From Achromobacter sp. (lineage in GTDB: Bacteria; Pseudomonadota; Gammaproteobacteria; Burkholderiales; Burkholderiaceae_B), in assembly GCA_003454835.1 (NCBI GenBank), contig DMTA01000526.1, forward strand, positions 1 through 5,689: a stretch of 5,689 bases of DNA, given 5' to 3'. Each line of letters begins with the position of its first letter. The first letter of the stretch is position 1. This document shows positions 1-5,514 of the stretch, piece by piece. Both the position numbers and the translations under genes were made by a program. A model generated the notes under the pieces. The model saw only the letters and a list, made by a program, of their open reading frames with translations, was not told the origin of the DNA and did not search any database.

Positions 1-846
1 GCCCGGCGTCACGCCCAGGATGCGCAGCACGTTGGGATTCTTGCTCTTGAGCATCTCGTCCACGTTCTTCTGCGTGATGCCGTATTCCTCGGCTTCCAGC
101 AGCGCGAACAGCGTCCAGCGCACGATGCCCAGCCAGTTCTCGTCGCCCTGGCGCACCATGGGGCCCAACGGCTCCTTCGAGAACCGCTCGGGCAGGATCT
201 CGTAGTCATTCGGGTTGGCAACCTGCGTGGCGCGCACGGCGGCCAGTTGCGAGGCGTCGTCCGTGAAAGCGTCGCAGCGGCCGGATTCAAAGGCGCGCAC
301 GACCTCGGTCACCTTGTCGATCACGACCGGCTTGAACTCGATGTTGTTGGCGCGGAACCAGTCGGCCAGGTTCAGTTCGGTGGTGGTGCCGGGCTGCACG
401 CAGACCGTGGCGCCGTTCAGTTCCTTGGCGCTCTTGACGCCCAGCTTCTTGCTCACCAGGATGCCCTGGCCGTCATAGAAACTGGCGGCGACCGCGGACA
501 GACCCAGTGACGTGTCGCGCGTCTGGGTCAGCGTCACGGTGCGCAGCAGCACGTCGACCTCGCCCGATTGCAGCGCGGTGAAGCGTTGCTGGGTGGACAG
601 CGCGGTGCCCTTGAACTTGGAGGCATCGCCAAACACCGCCGCCGCCACCGCGCGACAGATGTCCACGTCCATGCCTTCCCATTCGCCCTTGCTGTTCGTC
701 GCGGAGAATCCGGAGACCCCGTCCGTCAGGCCGCATTGCACGAATCCCTTCTTTTTCACCGCGTCCAGCGTGGGACCGGCCATCGCCGCCTGGGACGCGC
801 AGGCCAGGGCAATCGCGCCGGCCGCAACCATCAATTTCCGCTTCAT
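1..846 (-). CDS. Amino-acid ABC transporter periplasmic binding protein, AapJ/BztA type (partial, C-terminus missing)
   Basis: Predicted periplasmic receptor that captures amino acids for an ABC importer (PAAT family, SBP_bac_3 fold). Translating from the ATG at 846 gives 282 codons with no stop before the window edge. AapJ/BztA proteins are, from memory, about 340 residues, so roughly the last 60 are missing. Residues 1-23 form a Sec signal peptide: basic MKRK, a hydrophobic core, and an AMA cleavage site before Gly24. The mature protein opens with TLDAVKKKGFVQCG (26-39), followed by GMDVDICRAVAAAVFGD (58-74), RFTALQSGEVDVLLR (88-102), TRDTSLGL (109-116) and PGTTTELNLADWF (152-164), all in the AapJ/BztA pattern. 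The start is supported by AGGAGA at 860-855, 8 nt upstream. Any permease and ATPase genes would lie to the left, outside the window. The subfamily is fairly secure; substrate range is not (glutamate/aspartate or broad L-amino acids). The gene diverges from the CoA-transferase operon and no functional link is evident. Confidence 0.9.
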   Translation of the reverse strand, partial: MKRKLMVAAGAIALACASQAAMAGPTLDAVKKKGFVQCGLTDGVSGFSATNSKGEWEGMDVDICRAVAAAVFGDASKFKGTALSTQQRFTALQSGEVDVLLRTVTLTQTRDTSLGLSAVAASFYDGQGILVSKKLGVKSAKELNGATVCVQPGTTTELNLADWFRANNIEFKPVVIDKVTEVVRAFESGRCDAFTDDASQLAAVRATQVANPNDYEILPERFSKEPLGPMVRQGDENWLGIVRWTLFALLEAEEYGITQKNVDEMLKSKNPNVLRILGVTPG

Positions 847-1020
847 GTTCTGCTTCTCCTGAGATAGATGACCGCCCTGGGCTCGTAGCCGGGGACAGTT
901 GAAACCAGGTCCTGCCTTACTGGACCGGCCGCCAGATTAAGGCATGTCCACAGCGTGAACAACGCGGGAATTGCTAGTGAAAACCCGTAAAAAGGACGCA
1001 CCGGTGACCACAGACCCCGT

Positions 1021-1035
1021 GTCCGGTGATCGAAC
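1021..1035. promoter_or_regulatory. Candidate PcaR/IclR-type operator
   Basis: An imperfect inverted repeat, GTCCG-N5-CGAAC, differs from perfect dyad symmetry at one position per arm. Read on the minus strand it is GTTCGATCACCGGAC. This agrees at 12 of 15 positions with GTTCGATAATCGCAC, which I recall as the Pseudomonas putida PcaR site; the consensus is from memory and could not be checked here. It lies 168 bp before the start of the binding-protein gene, the first gene of an operon that ends with a PcaR/PobR-type regulator, so autoregulation is a reasonable inference. GTTCGAT also occurs by chance inside coding sequence (about 1856), which tempers confidence. Confidence 0.42.
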
Positions 1036-1098
1036 TTTATTGCCGTCGCCATGCGCCGTCGCGCCTATCCCTGCGTGCCATACTTTTTTTGCGTCTTT

Positions 1099-1109
1099 GT
1101 CCGATAGTC
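1099..1109 (+). promoter_or_regulatory. Possible second PcaR-like half-site
   Basis: GTCCGATAGTC matches 9 of 11 positions of the left part of the recalled PcaR consensus (GTTCGATAATC). The right arm is not conserved. It starts 78 bp after the better candidate at 1021 and closer to the operon's first gene. It could be a weak auxiliary site or chance similarity. Confidence 0.2.
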
Positions 1110-1186
1110 AGCAAAGCCGCAACCCCTTAAAAAAGCCGTCGCGTCACACAAAAATCCGGACGCGCAGCGGCAATCGGCCGATTCAT

Positions 1187-1193
1187 GGAGGAG
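1187..1193 (+). promoter_or_regulatory. Strong ribosome binding site deciding the binding-protein start
   Basis: GGAGGAG lies 9 nt before the ATG at 1203. It overlaps the in-frame ATG at 1185, which therefore cannot use it and has no comparable site of its own. This fixes the start at 1203. It is the best Shine-Dalgarno match in the operon, consistent with high production of a periplasmic binding protein. Confidence 0.8.
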
Positions 1194-1202
1194 ACAAAAT
1201 CC

Positions 1203-2222
1203 ATGGCACATGCATGCAAGTCGCAGCCCCATCACCCGGCGGCCACTGACCGCCGCCGCGTTCTGAAAAACGTCCTGTTCGCCGCGCTGGCGGCCGCCGG
1301 CCTGGCCGCCGGTCCCGCGTACGCGGCCGACAACTGGCCCAGCAAGCCGATCAAGATCATCGTGCCGTACACGCCGGGCGGATCCACCGACATCGTGACG
1401 CGCATCGTGATGGAAAAGCTGGGACCGCGGCTGAACCAGACCATCGTCGTCGAGAACCGTCCTGGCGCGAACAGCAGCCTGGGTTCGGCGCTGGCCGCCA
1501 AGGCCGAGCCTGACGGCTACACGTTCCTGTCGATGCTGCCGGCCTACATCATCAACTTCCACCTGTACAAGCTGGGCTACACGCCCGCGGACCTGACGCC
1601 CGTTGTGCAGATGGCGGACTTGCCGCTGTTCCTGTTTGTGGCGAACGAGCTTCCCGTCAAGAACGTGGCGGAGCTGGTTGCGTATGCCCGCAAGAACCCG
1701 GACAAGCTCACCTACGCCTCCAGCGGCAACGGCTCCAGCGCGCACCTGACCGGCGCCGACTTTGCGCTGCAGAACAAGATCACGATGACGCACGTGGCGT
1801 ACAAGGGCAGCGCGCCGATCCTGACCGACATCCTGGGCAACCGCGTGAGCATGGTGTTCGATCCCGTCCTCGTGCCGATGCAGTACGTGAAACAGAACCG
1901 CCTGAAGGCGCTGGCGTTCACGGGCAAAGAGCGCTGGCCCACGGAACCGGACATTCCCACCATGGAAGAAGCCGGCATGCCGGGCTTTGTCACCGGCTCG
2001 TGGGCCGGCCTGATGGCGCCGGCCAACACGCCCAAGCCGATCATCGAACGCATGGCGCGCGAGATCAGCGAGATCGTCAAGGAGCCGGACGTGCGCCAGA
2101 AGTTCGTGGATGCGGGCTTTCTGCCGGTGGGCGGCACGCCGGCGGAGTTTGCCGAATTGATGAAGAAGGACTCGGCGCGCTACGCCGAGATCATCAAGCA
2201 GGCCAACATCACCGTGAACTGA
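1203..2222 (+). CDS. Bug/TctC-family tripartite tricarboxylate transporter substrate-binding protein
   Basis: A 339-residue periplasmic solute-binding protein of the Bug (TctC) family, which binds carboxylated small molecules. The N-terminus carries a Tat-like signal: DRRRVLK at residues 16-22, a hydrophobic segment to about 37, and cleavage after AYA (39-41). The mature protein starts with the family hallmark WPSKPIKIIVPYTPGGSTD (45-63), followed by VENRPGANSS (83-92), a SSGNGSSAHLTG loop (173-184) and AYKGSAP (199-205). Length is normal for the family. It is first in a plus-strand set, 43 nt before the CoA-transferase alpha gene. No TctA or TctB membrane gene is present, as is common for Bug proteins, so it probably works with a transporter encoded elsewhere or acts as a sensor. 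The ligand cannot be read from sequence. The neighbours suggest an aromatic acid or a dicarboxylate such as 3-oxoadipate, but this is inference. Confidence 0.93.
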   Translation: MAHACKSQPHHPAATDRRRVLKNVLFAALAAAGLAAGPAYAADNWPSKPIKIIVPYTPGGSTDIVTRIVMEKLGPRLNQTIVVENRPGANSSLGSALAAKAEPDGYTFLSMLPAYIINFHLYKLGYTPADLTPVVQMADLPLFLFVANELPVKNVAELVAYARKNPDKLTYASSGNGSSAHLTGADFALQNKITMTHVAYKGSAPILTDILGNRVSMVFDPVLVPMQYVKQNRLKALAFTGKERWPTEPDIPTMEEAGMPGFVTGSWAGLMAPANTPKPIIERMAREISEIVKEPDVRQKFVDAGFLPVGGTPAEFAELMKKDSARYAEIIKQANITVN

Positions 2223-2229
2223 GCGGGGC

Positions 2230-2247
2230 CGGGCGCCACGGCGTCCG
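2230..2247 (+). promoter_or_regulatory. Intercistronic RNA hairpin between binding-protein and CoA-transferase genes
   Basis: Positions 2230-2236 pair with 2241-2247 (7 bp, one G-U) around a CACG tetraloop, just after the binding-protein stop and 18 nt before the next start codon. No T tract follows, so it is not a typical intrinsic terminator. Such hairpins can protect the upstream message from 3' decay and so raise binding-protein output relative to downstream enzymes. That role is inferred. In GC-rich DNA short stems also arise by chance. Confidence 0.3.
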
Positions 2248-2265
2248 CCTCATCGGAGCCCTCCC

Positions 2266-2946
2266 ATGATCGACAAGTTCATCGACACGCCGGAAGCCGC
2301 CGTAGCGGATGTGCATGACGGCGCCATCGTGCTCATCAGCGGGTTCGGCGGCGCCGGCATGCCCACCGAACTGATCCACGCCCTGATCGACCAGGGCGCG
2401 CGCGAACTCACGGTAGTCAGCAACAACGCCGGCAATCGCGAGACGGGCCTGGCCGCGCTGGTCAAGGCCGGTCGCGTGCGCAAGGTGATCTGCTCGTTTC
2501 CGAAGGCCTCGCACTCGTGGGTCTTCGACGAGCTCTACCGGCAAGGCCGCATCGAACTCGAATGCGTGCCGCAAGGCACCATCGCCGAACGCTTGCGCGC
2601 GGCCGGCGCCGGACTGGGCGGCTTCTTCACCCCCACCGCCTACGGCACCGAGCTTGCCCGCGGCAAGGAGACCCGCATCATCAATGGTCGTGGCCATGTG
2701 TTCGAGGAACCGCTGCATGGCGACTTTGCGCTCGTCAAGGCCGACCGCGGCGACCGCTGGGGCAACCTGACCTACAACATGAGCGCCCGCAACTTCGGAC
2801 CCATCATGTGCATGGCCGCCAGGACCACCATCGTGCAGGTGCGCGCCAAGGCGGAATTGGGCGAACTGCCGCCCGAAGCCGTGGTGACGCCGGGCATCTT
2901 CGTCAAGCGCGTGACCGAAGTCCCCAACGCCGCCTTTTCCAGTTAA
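2266..2946 (+). CDS. pcaI: 3-oxoacid (probably 3-oxoadipate) CoA-transferase, alpha subunit
   Basis: A 226-residue alpha subunit of a family I CoA-transferase, forming a cytoplasmic heteromer with the next gene's product. With succinyl-CoA it would convert 3-oxoadipate to 3-oxoadipyl-CoA (EC 2.8.3.6). Visible motifs are GFGGAGMPTELI (26-37), the family glycine loop with Ser25 where a Gly is usual; SNNAGN (52-57); CSFPKASHSWVFDELYRQG (76-94); ELECVPQGTIAER (97-109); and GDRWGNLTYNMSARNFGP (162-179). These follow Pseudomonas PcaI closely as I recall it. The start is preceded by GGAG at 2255-2258, 7 nt upstream. It lies 26 nt before the beta-subunit gene. The adjacent PcaR/PobR-type regulator favours 3-oxoadipate. 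Succinyl-CoA:acetoacetate transferase (EC 2.8.3.5, ScoA) is the main alternative, because the two are hard to separate by sequence. Confidence 0.88.
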   Translation: MIDKFIDTPEAAVADVHDGAIVLISGFGGAGMPTELIHALIDQGARELTVVSNNAGNRETGLAALVKAGRVRKVICSFPKASHSWVFDELYRQGRIELECVPQGTIAERLRAAGAGLGGFFTPTAYGTELARGKETRIINGRGHVFEEPLHGDFALVKADRGDRWGNLTYNMSARNFGPIMCMAARTTIVQVRAKAELGELPPEAVVTPGIFVKRVTEVPNAAFSS

Positions 2947-2972
2947 CGCCATCTGCGCGTGCAGGAGTCCGC

Positions 2973-3614
2973 ATGTTTCATCCCTTGACCCGCGAAGCCA
3001 TGGCGCGCCGCCTGGCTTTGGACATACCCGACGGCAGCTACGTGAACCTGGGCATCGGCATGCCGGTGCTGGTGGCCGCCCATCTGCCCGAAGGCCGCGA
3101 GATCGTGCTGCACAGCGAGAACGGCATCCTCGGCATGGGTCCGCCCCCGGCCGAGGCCGACATCAACCTGGACCTCATCAACGCGGGCAAGCAGCCCGTG
3201 ACGCTGCTGACGGGCGGCTCGTACTTCCATCACGCGGACTCGTTCGCGATGATGCGCGGCGGCCATCTGGACATCTGCGTCATGGGCGGCATGCAGGTCG
3301 CGGCCAATGGCGATCTGGCGAACTGGTCGCTGAACAAGCCCGGCGAAGCGCCGGCCGTCGGTGGCGCGATGGACCTGGCCGTGGGCGCGCGCAGCGTGTT
3401 CATCATGATGGAGCACAACAGCAAGAACGGCGATCCCAAGATCGTGGAACGTTGCACCTATCCGCTGACCGGCGCCGGCGTGGTGGACCGCATCTACACC
3501 GACCTCGCGGTCATCGACGTCACGCCGGACGGCCTGGTGGTCCGGGATATGATCGACGGCATGACGCTGACCGAACTGCAGACGCGCACCGGCGCCCCCC
3601 TGCGGGCAGGCTGA
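2973..3614 (+). CDS. pcaJ: 3-oxoacid (probably 3-oxoadipate) CoA-transferase, beta subunit
   Basis: A 213-residue beta subunit carrying the catalytic residue of the family I CoA-transferase. The active-site glutamate, which forms the glutamyl-CoA thioester, is Glu49 in HSENGILGMGP (47-57). Other family motifs are YVNLGIGMPVLVA (23-35), GGSYFHHADSFAMMRGGHLD (81-100), GGMQVAANGDLANW (105-118), GGAMDL (130-135) and KIVERCTYPLTG (156-167). The length is typical of a stand-alone beta subunit. The chosen ATG has AGGAG at 2963-2967, 5 nt upstream; the same frame stays open back to 2517, but that part only shadows the alpha gene. A small CTGC/GCAG stem (2953-2964) touches the ribosome binding site. 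The stop codon overlaps the start of the regulator gene. Substrate ambiguity is the same as for the alpha subunit. Confidence 0.88.
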   Translation: MFHPLTREAMARRLALDIPDGSYVNLGIGMPVLVAAHLPEGREIVLHSENGILGMGPPPAEADINLDLINAGKQPVTLLTGGSYFHHADSFAMMRGGHLDICVMGGMQVAANGDLANWSLNKPGEAPAVGGAMDLAVGARSVFIMMEHNSKNGDPKIVERCTYPLTGAGVVDRIYTDLAVIDVTPDGLVVRDMIDGMTLTELQTRTGAPLRAG

Positions 3615-4441
3615 TGCTGCCCAACCTTCCTCCGCCCGGCTACGCCGCGCCGCCCGCCGCCGAAGACCACCCCGACCAATTGCGCGGGGACCCGGACTAC
3701 ATGCTGACGCTGGCGCGCGGCCTGCACGTCATTCGCGCGTTCGGCACGCGCCGCCATCCGCAGACCGCCGCCGAACTGAGCCGTCGCGCGGGCCTGCCGC
3801 GGGCCGTCGTGCAGCGCTGCCTGCACACGCTGATCCTCTTGGGCATGGCCGAACAGCACGGGCGGCTCTACGTGCTGACGCCGCGCATTCTGGGGCTGGG
3901 CTATGCGTACTTTTCGTCCACGCCGTTCGTCTCGCTGGCCCAACCCGTGCTTGAAGAATTGAGCGCGACCGTGAACGAGACCTGCGCGCTTGCCATCATG
4001 GAAGGCCACGAGATGCTGTATCTCGCGCGGTCCGAGGTGAACCGTCTGCTCGCCACATCGATGGGGTTGGGCAGCCGCCTGCCCGCGTATTGCACGTCGA
4101 TCGGGCGCGTGCTGCTGGCGGAGCTGCCGGAGCCCGCGCTGGCGCGGTATTTCGCGGCGACCGACCTGCAGCCCTATACGGAATTCACGCTGACCACCGA
4201 AACAAAACTGCGGGCGGAACTGGCGCGCATCCGCGAGCAAGGTTATGCGGTGGTCGATCAGGAACTGGAATTGAATGTGCGCGCGATCTCGGTGGCTGTG
4301 CGCTCGGCCAGCGGCAAGGCCTGCGGGGCGGTGAACGTCAGCGTGAAGGCGGCGCGCGTGCCGCTGAACCGACTGCAGGACGACTTCCTGCCGCCCTTGC
4401 GGCAGGCCGTGGAACGAATCGGGGAATTCCTGGCCGCGTGA
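3614..4441 (+). CDS. IclR-family transcriptional regulator, PcaR/PobR subfamily
   Basis: A 275-residue DNA-binding regulator. IclR proteins have an N-terminal winged helix-turn-helix and a C-terminal effector domain. Here DPDYMLTLARGLHVIRAF (26-43) leads into the helix-turn-helix (about 51-78), with recognition region LPRAVVQRCLHTLILLGM. The effector domain spans about 105-275 with LPAYCTSIGRVLLA (156-169) and VDQELE (214-219). These stretches resemble Pseudomonas PcaR, the 3-oxoadipate-responsive regulator of the beta-ketoadipate pathway, as recalled. The start is the ATG at 3614, whose A is also the last base of the transferase TGA, so translation is probably coupled; the local ribosome site is weak (GGGCAGG, 3604-3610). 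An in-frame ATG at 3452 would bury 162 nt inside pcaJ and is not used. Placement as last gene of the operon implies rising regulator levels on induction. The effector could be protocatechuate, 4-hydroxybenzoate or 3-oxoadipate. Confidence 0.9.
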   Translation: MLPNLPPPGYAAPPAAEDHPDQLRGDPDYMLTLARGLHVIRAFGTRRHPQTAAELSRRAGLPRAVVQRCLHTLILLGMAEQHGRLYVLTPRILGLGYAYFSSTPFVSLAQPVLEELSATVNETCALAIMEGHEMLYLARSEVNRLLATSMGLGSRLPAYCTSIGRVLLAELPEPALARYFAATDLQPYTEFTLTTETKLRAELARIREQGYAVVDQELELNVRAISVAVRSASGKACGAVNVSVKAARVPLNRLQDDFLPPLRQAVERIGEFLAA

Positions 4442-4453
4442 GCGGCCGCCAGG
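4429..4453. terminator. Hairpin at the convergent gene junction, possible shared terminator
   Basis: CCTGG (4429-4433) pairs with CCAGG (4449-4453), and CCGC (4434-4437) with GCGG (4442-4445), around a GTGA loop with a 3-nt bulge. The structure covers the regulator's stop codon and reaches the base before the sua5 stop. The stops are only 12 bp apart, so any terminator must overlap coding sequence. No T tract follows on either strand, so classical intrinsic termination is doubtful and factor-dependent termination is equally possible. Confidence 0.3.
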
Positions 4454-5503
4454 TTACAGGCCGGTGGTGTCCAGCGTGAAAGCGGCGGCGGCGCGGCCGA
4501 TGCGGTCGTTGACCGCGTGCCAGTCATCGGTGGCGGGGGGCGCCTGCACGATGATGCGCGCATAGCCCTGGCCGTCCAGATCGCGCAGCAGGCCATACAG
4601 CGCCTGCGCGTAGCGCGCCGGGTCCGCGGATACCGGCTGCCACTGCACGCGGGGATCTGCTGCCGCCGGTTGCGGGCCGTAGGCCACCAGCACCACGCGG
4701 CCTTCGGGCAGATTGCGTCCCGCCAGCACATCGGTCATGCGGGCCTCGCTGGCCAGTTCAAGAGGCGTGCGCGGCGCGTAATGCGCTTTCAGCGTGCCGG
4801 ACGCGCGCGGCGCGGCGGCATCGGGCGCAAAGACCTGCACGCCCAGCACCGCCTCGATCTGCGCGGCGCTGATGTGGCCGGGCCGCAGCAGCACGGGCCC
4901 CGCGCCGCGATCCAGGCGCGACAGGTCGAGAATGGTGGATTCGATGCCAACGTCCGACGCGCCGCCTTCCAGCACGGGCATGCCGGCCGCGACTTCGTCC
5001 GGGAACTCGTTGCGCACGTGTTCGGCGCGGGTGGGCGACACCTGGCCAAACTTGTTGGCCGACGGCGCCGCCACCCCGCCCTGCCCGTTCGGCTTGCCGG
5101 CCGCAAACGCCGCCAGCAGCGCCTGCGCCACCGGATGCGACGGACAACGGATGCCGATGCTGTCCTGCCCGCCGCTCACCGTGTCGACGATGTGCGGCGC
5201 GCGCTTCAGGATCAAGGTCAGCGGGCCGGGCCAGAACGCGTCGATCAGCAGTTGCGCCTCGGGCGGCACGTGCGCCGCCCAATACGCCACGTCGCCCTGC
5301 GGCGCAATATGAACAATGACGGGATGGTTCGACGGCCGGCCTTTGGCCGCGTAGATCTTGGCGACGGCCTGCGGATTTTCAGCGTCCGCGCCCAGACCGT
5401 AGACAGTCTCGGTCGGGAAGGCGGCCAGTTCGCCGTCCAGCATGCGCTGGGCGGCGTGGGCGATTTCCGCGGCGCTGGCGGAGGCGGACGGGGATGAAGA
5501 CAT
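4454..5503 (-). CDS. sua5: L-threonylcarbamoyladenylate synthase, Sua5 type
   Basis: A 349-residue cytoplasmic enzyme that makes threonylcarbamoyl-AMP from threonine, bicarbonate and ATP, the first step of t6A modification at position 37 of ANN-decoding tRNAs (EC 2.7.7.87). The YrdC/TsaC catalytic domain covers about residues 13-210: PTETVYGLG (30-38), KGRPSNHPVIVHI (54-66), WPGPLTLIL (91-99), IGIRCPSHP (116-124), PSANKFGQVSPT (147-158), GIESTI (186-191) and LLRPG (205-209). A linker with HYAP (241-244) leads to the smaller Sua5 domain (about 249-349), ending in AVNDRIGRAAA. The length and second domain separate it from the short TsaC form. The start is the ATG at 5503, 11 nt after the purK stop. 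The frame is open further upstream but that sequence overlaps purK out of frame. No strong ribosome site is seen, so coupling to purK translation is likely. An N-terminal Ser/Ala-rich stretch (2-12) precedes the domain. Confidence 0.95.
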   Translation of the reverse strand: MSSSPSASASAAEIAHAAQRMLDGELAAFPTETVYGLGADAENPQAVAKIYAAKGRPSNHPVIVHIAPQGDVAYWAAHVPPEAQLLIDAFWPGPLTLILKRAPHIVDTVSGGQDSIGIRCPSHPVAQALLAAFAAGKPNGQGGVAAPSANKFGQVSPTRAEHVRNEFPDEVAAGMPVLEGGASDVGIESTILDLSRLDRGAGPVLLRPGHISAAQIEAVLGVQVFAPDAAAPRASGTLKAHYAPRTPLELASEARMTDVLAGRNLPEGRVVLVAYGPQPAAADPRVQWQPVSADPARYAQALYGLLRDLDGQGYARIIVQAPPATDDWHAVNDRIGRAAAAFTLDTTGL

Positions 5504-5514
5504 CGGCGTGTCGC

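Larger units (their letters stand above)
847..1202. other. Divergent intergenic regulatory region
   Basis: This 356-bp gap separates the start codons of the two divergent binding-protein genes and must carry both promoters. It is less GC-rich than the genes and holds homopolymer tracts: T7 at 1084-1090, A6 at 1129-1134 and A5 at 1151-1155. No strong sigma70 promoter stands out. The best minus-strand candidate is TTGTTC (962-957), a 17-nt spacer, then TAATCT (939-934), matching only half of each consensus box. No convincing pair was found for the plus strand. The region contains an inverted repeat at 1021-1035, a half-site-like copy at 1099-1109, a palindrome CACCGGTG at 999-1006, and GGTGA repeated at 1003 and 1025. 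I see no tRNA, small RNA or convincing small gene. Confidence 0.6.

Noticed and set aside
843..1052. Minus-strand 69-codon frame with a hydrophobic stretch, ending over the AapJ-type start
   Set aside because: No ribosome binding site was recognised, the product matches nothing I know, and it occupies the region that should hold the promoter of the amino-acid-binding protein.
1084..1090. T7 tract as an intrinsic terminator
   Set aside because: No stable hairpin precedes it on the plus strand, and no gene ends there.
1185..1202. In-frame ATG six codons upstream of the chosen Bug-protein start
   Set aside because: It overlaps the GGAGGAG ribosome binding site, which is ideally placed for the ATG at 1203.
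1065..1793. Long minus-strand reading frame (242 codons) opposite the Bug-family gene
   Set aside because: It lies antisense to a well-recognised gene, its product is low-complexity Arg/Gly/Val-rich and matches no family I know; this is expected in GC-rich DNA.
2209..2952. Long minus-strand frame (247 codons) opposite the CoA-transferase alpha gene
   Set aside because: Complete overlap with a gene having clear family motifs on the other strand; the composition is that of a codon-bias shadow.
3452..3613. Upstream in-frame ATG giving a 329-residue regulator
   Set aside because: The added 54 residues are an Arg/Gly-rich out-of-frame reading of pcaJ; the ATG at 3614 gives the normal family N-terminus and length.
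3494..4240. Minus-strand frame (248 codons) opposite pcaJ and the regulator
   Set aside because: Spans two real genes in antisense, is rich in Arg/Gln/Gly and has no recognisable motif.
4517..5497. Plus-strand frame (326 codons) opposite sua5
   Set aside because: Arg/Gly/His-rich shadow frame; sua5 motifs on the minus strand are unambiguous.
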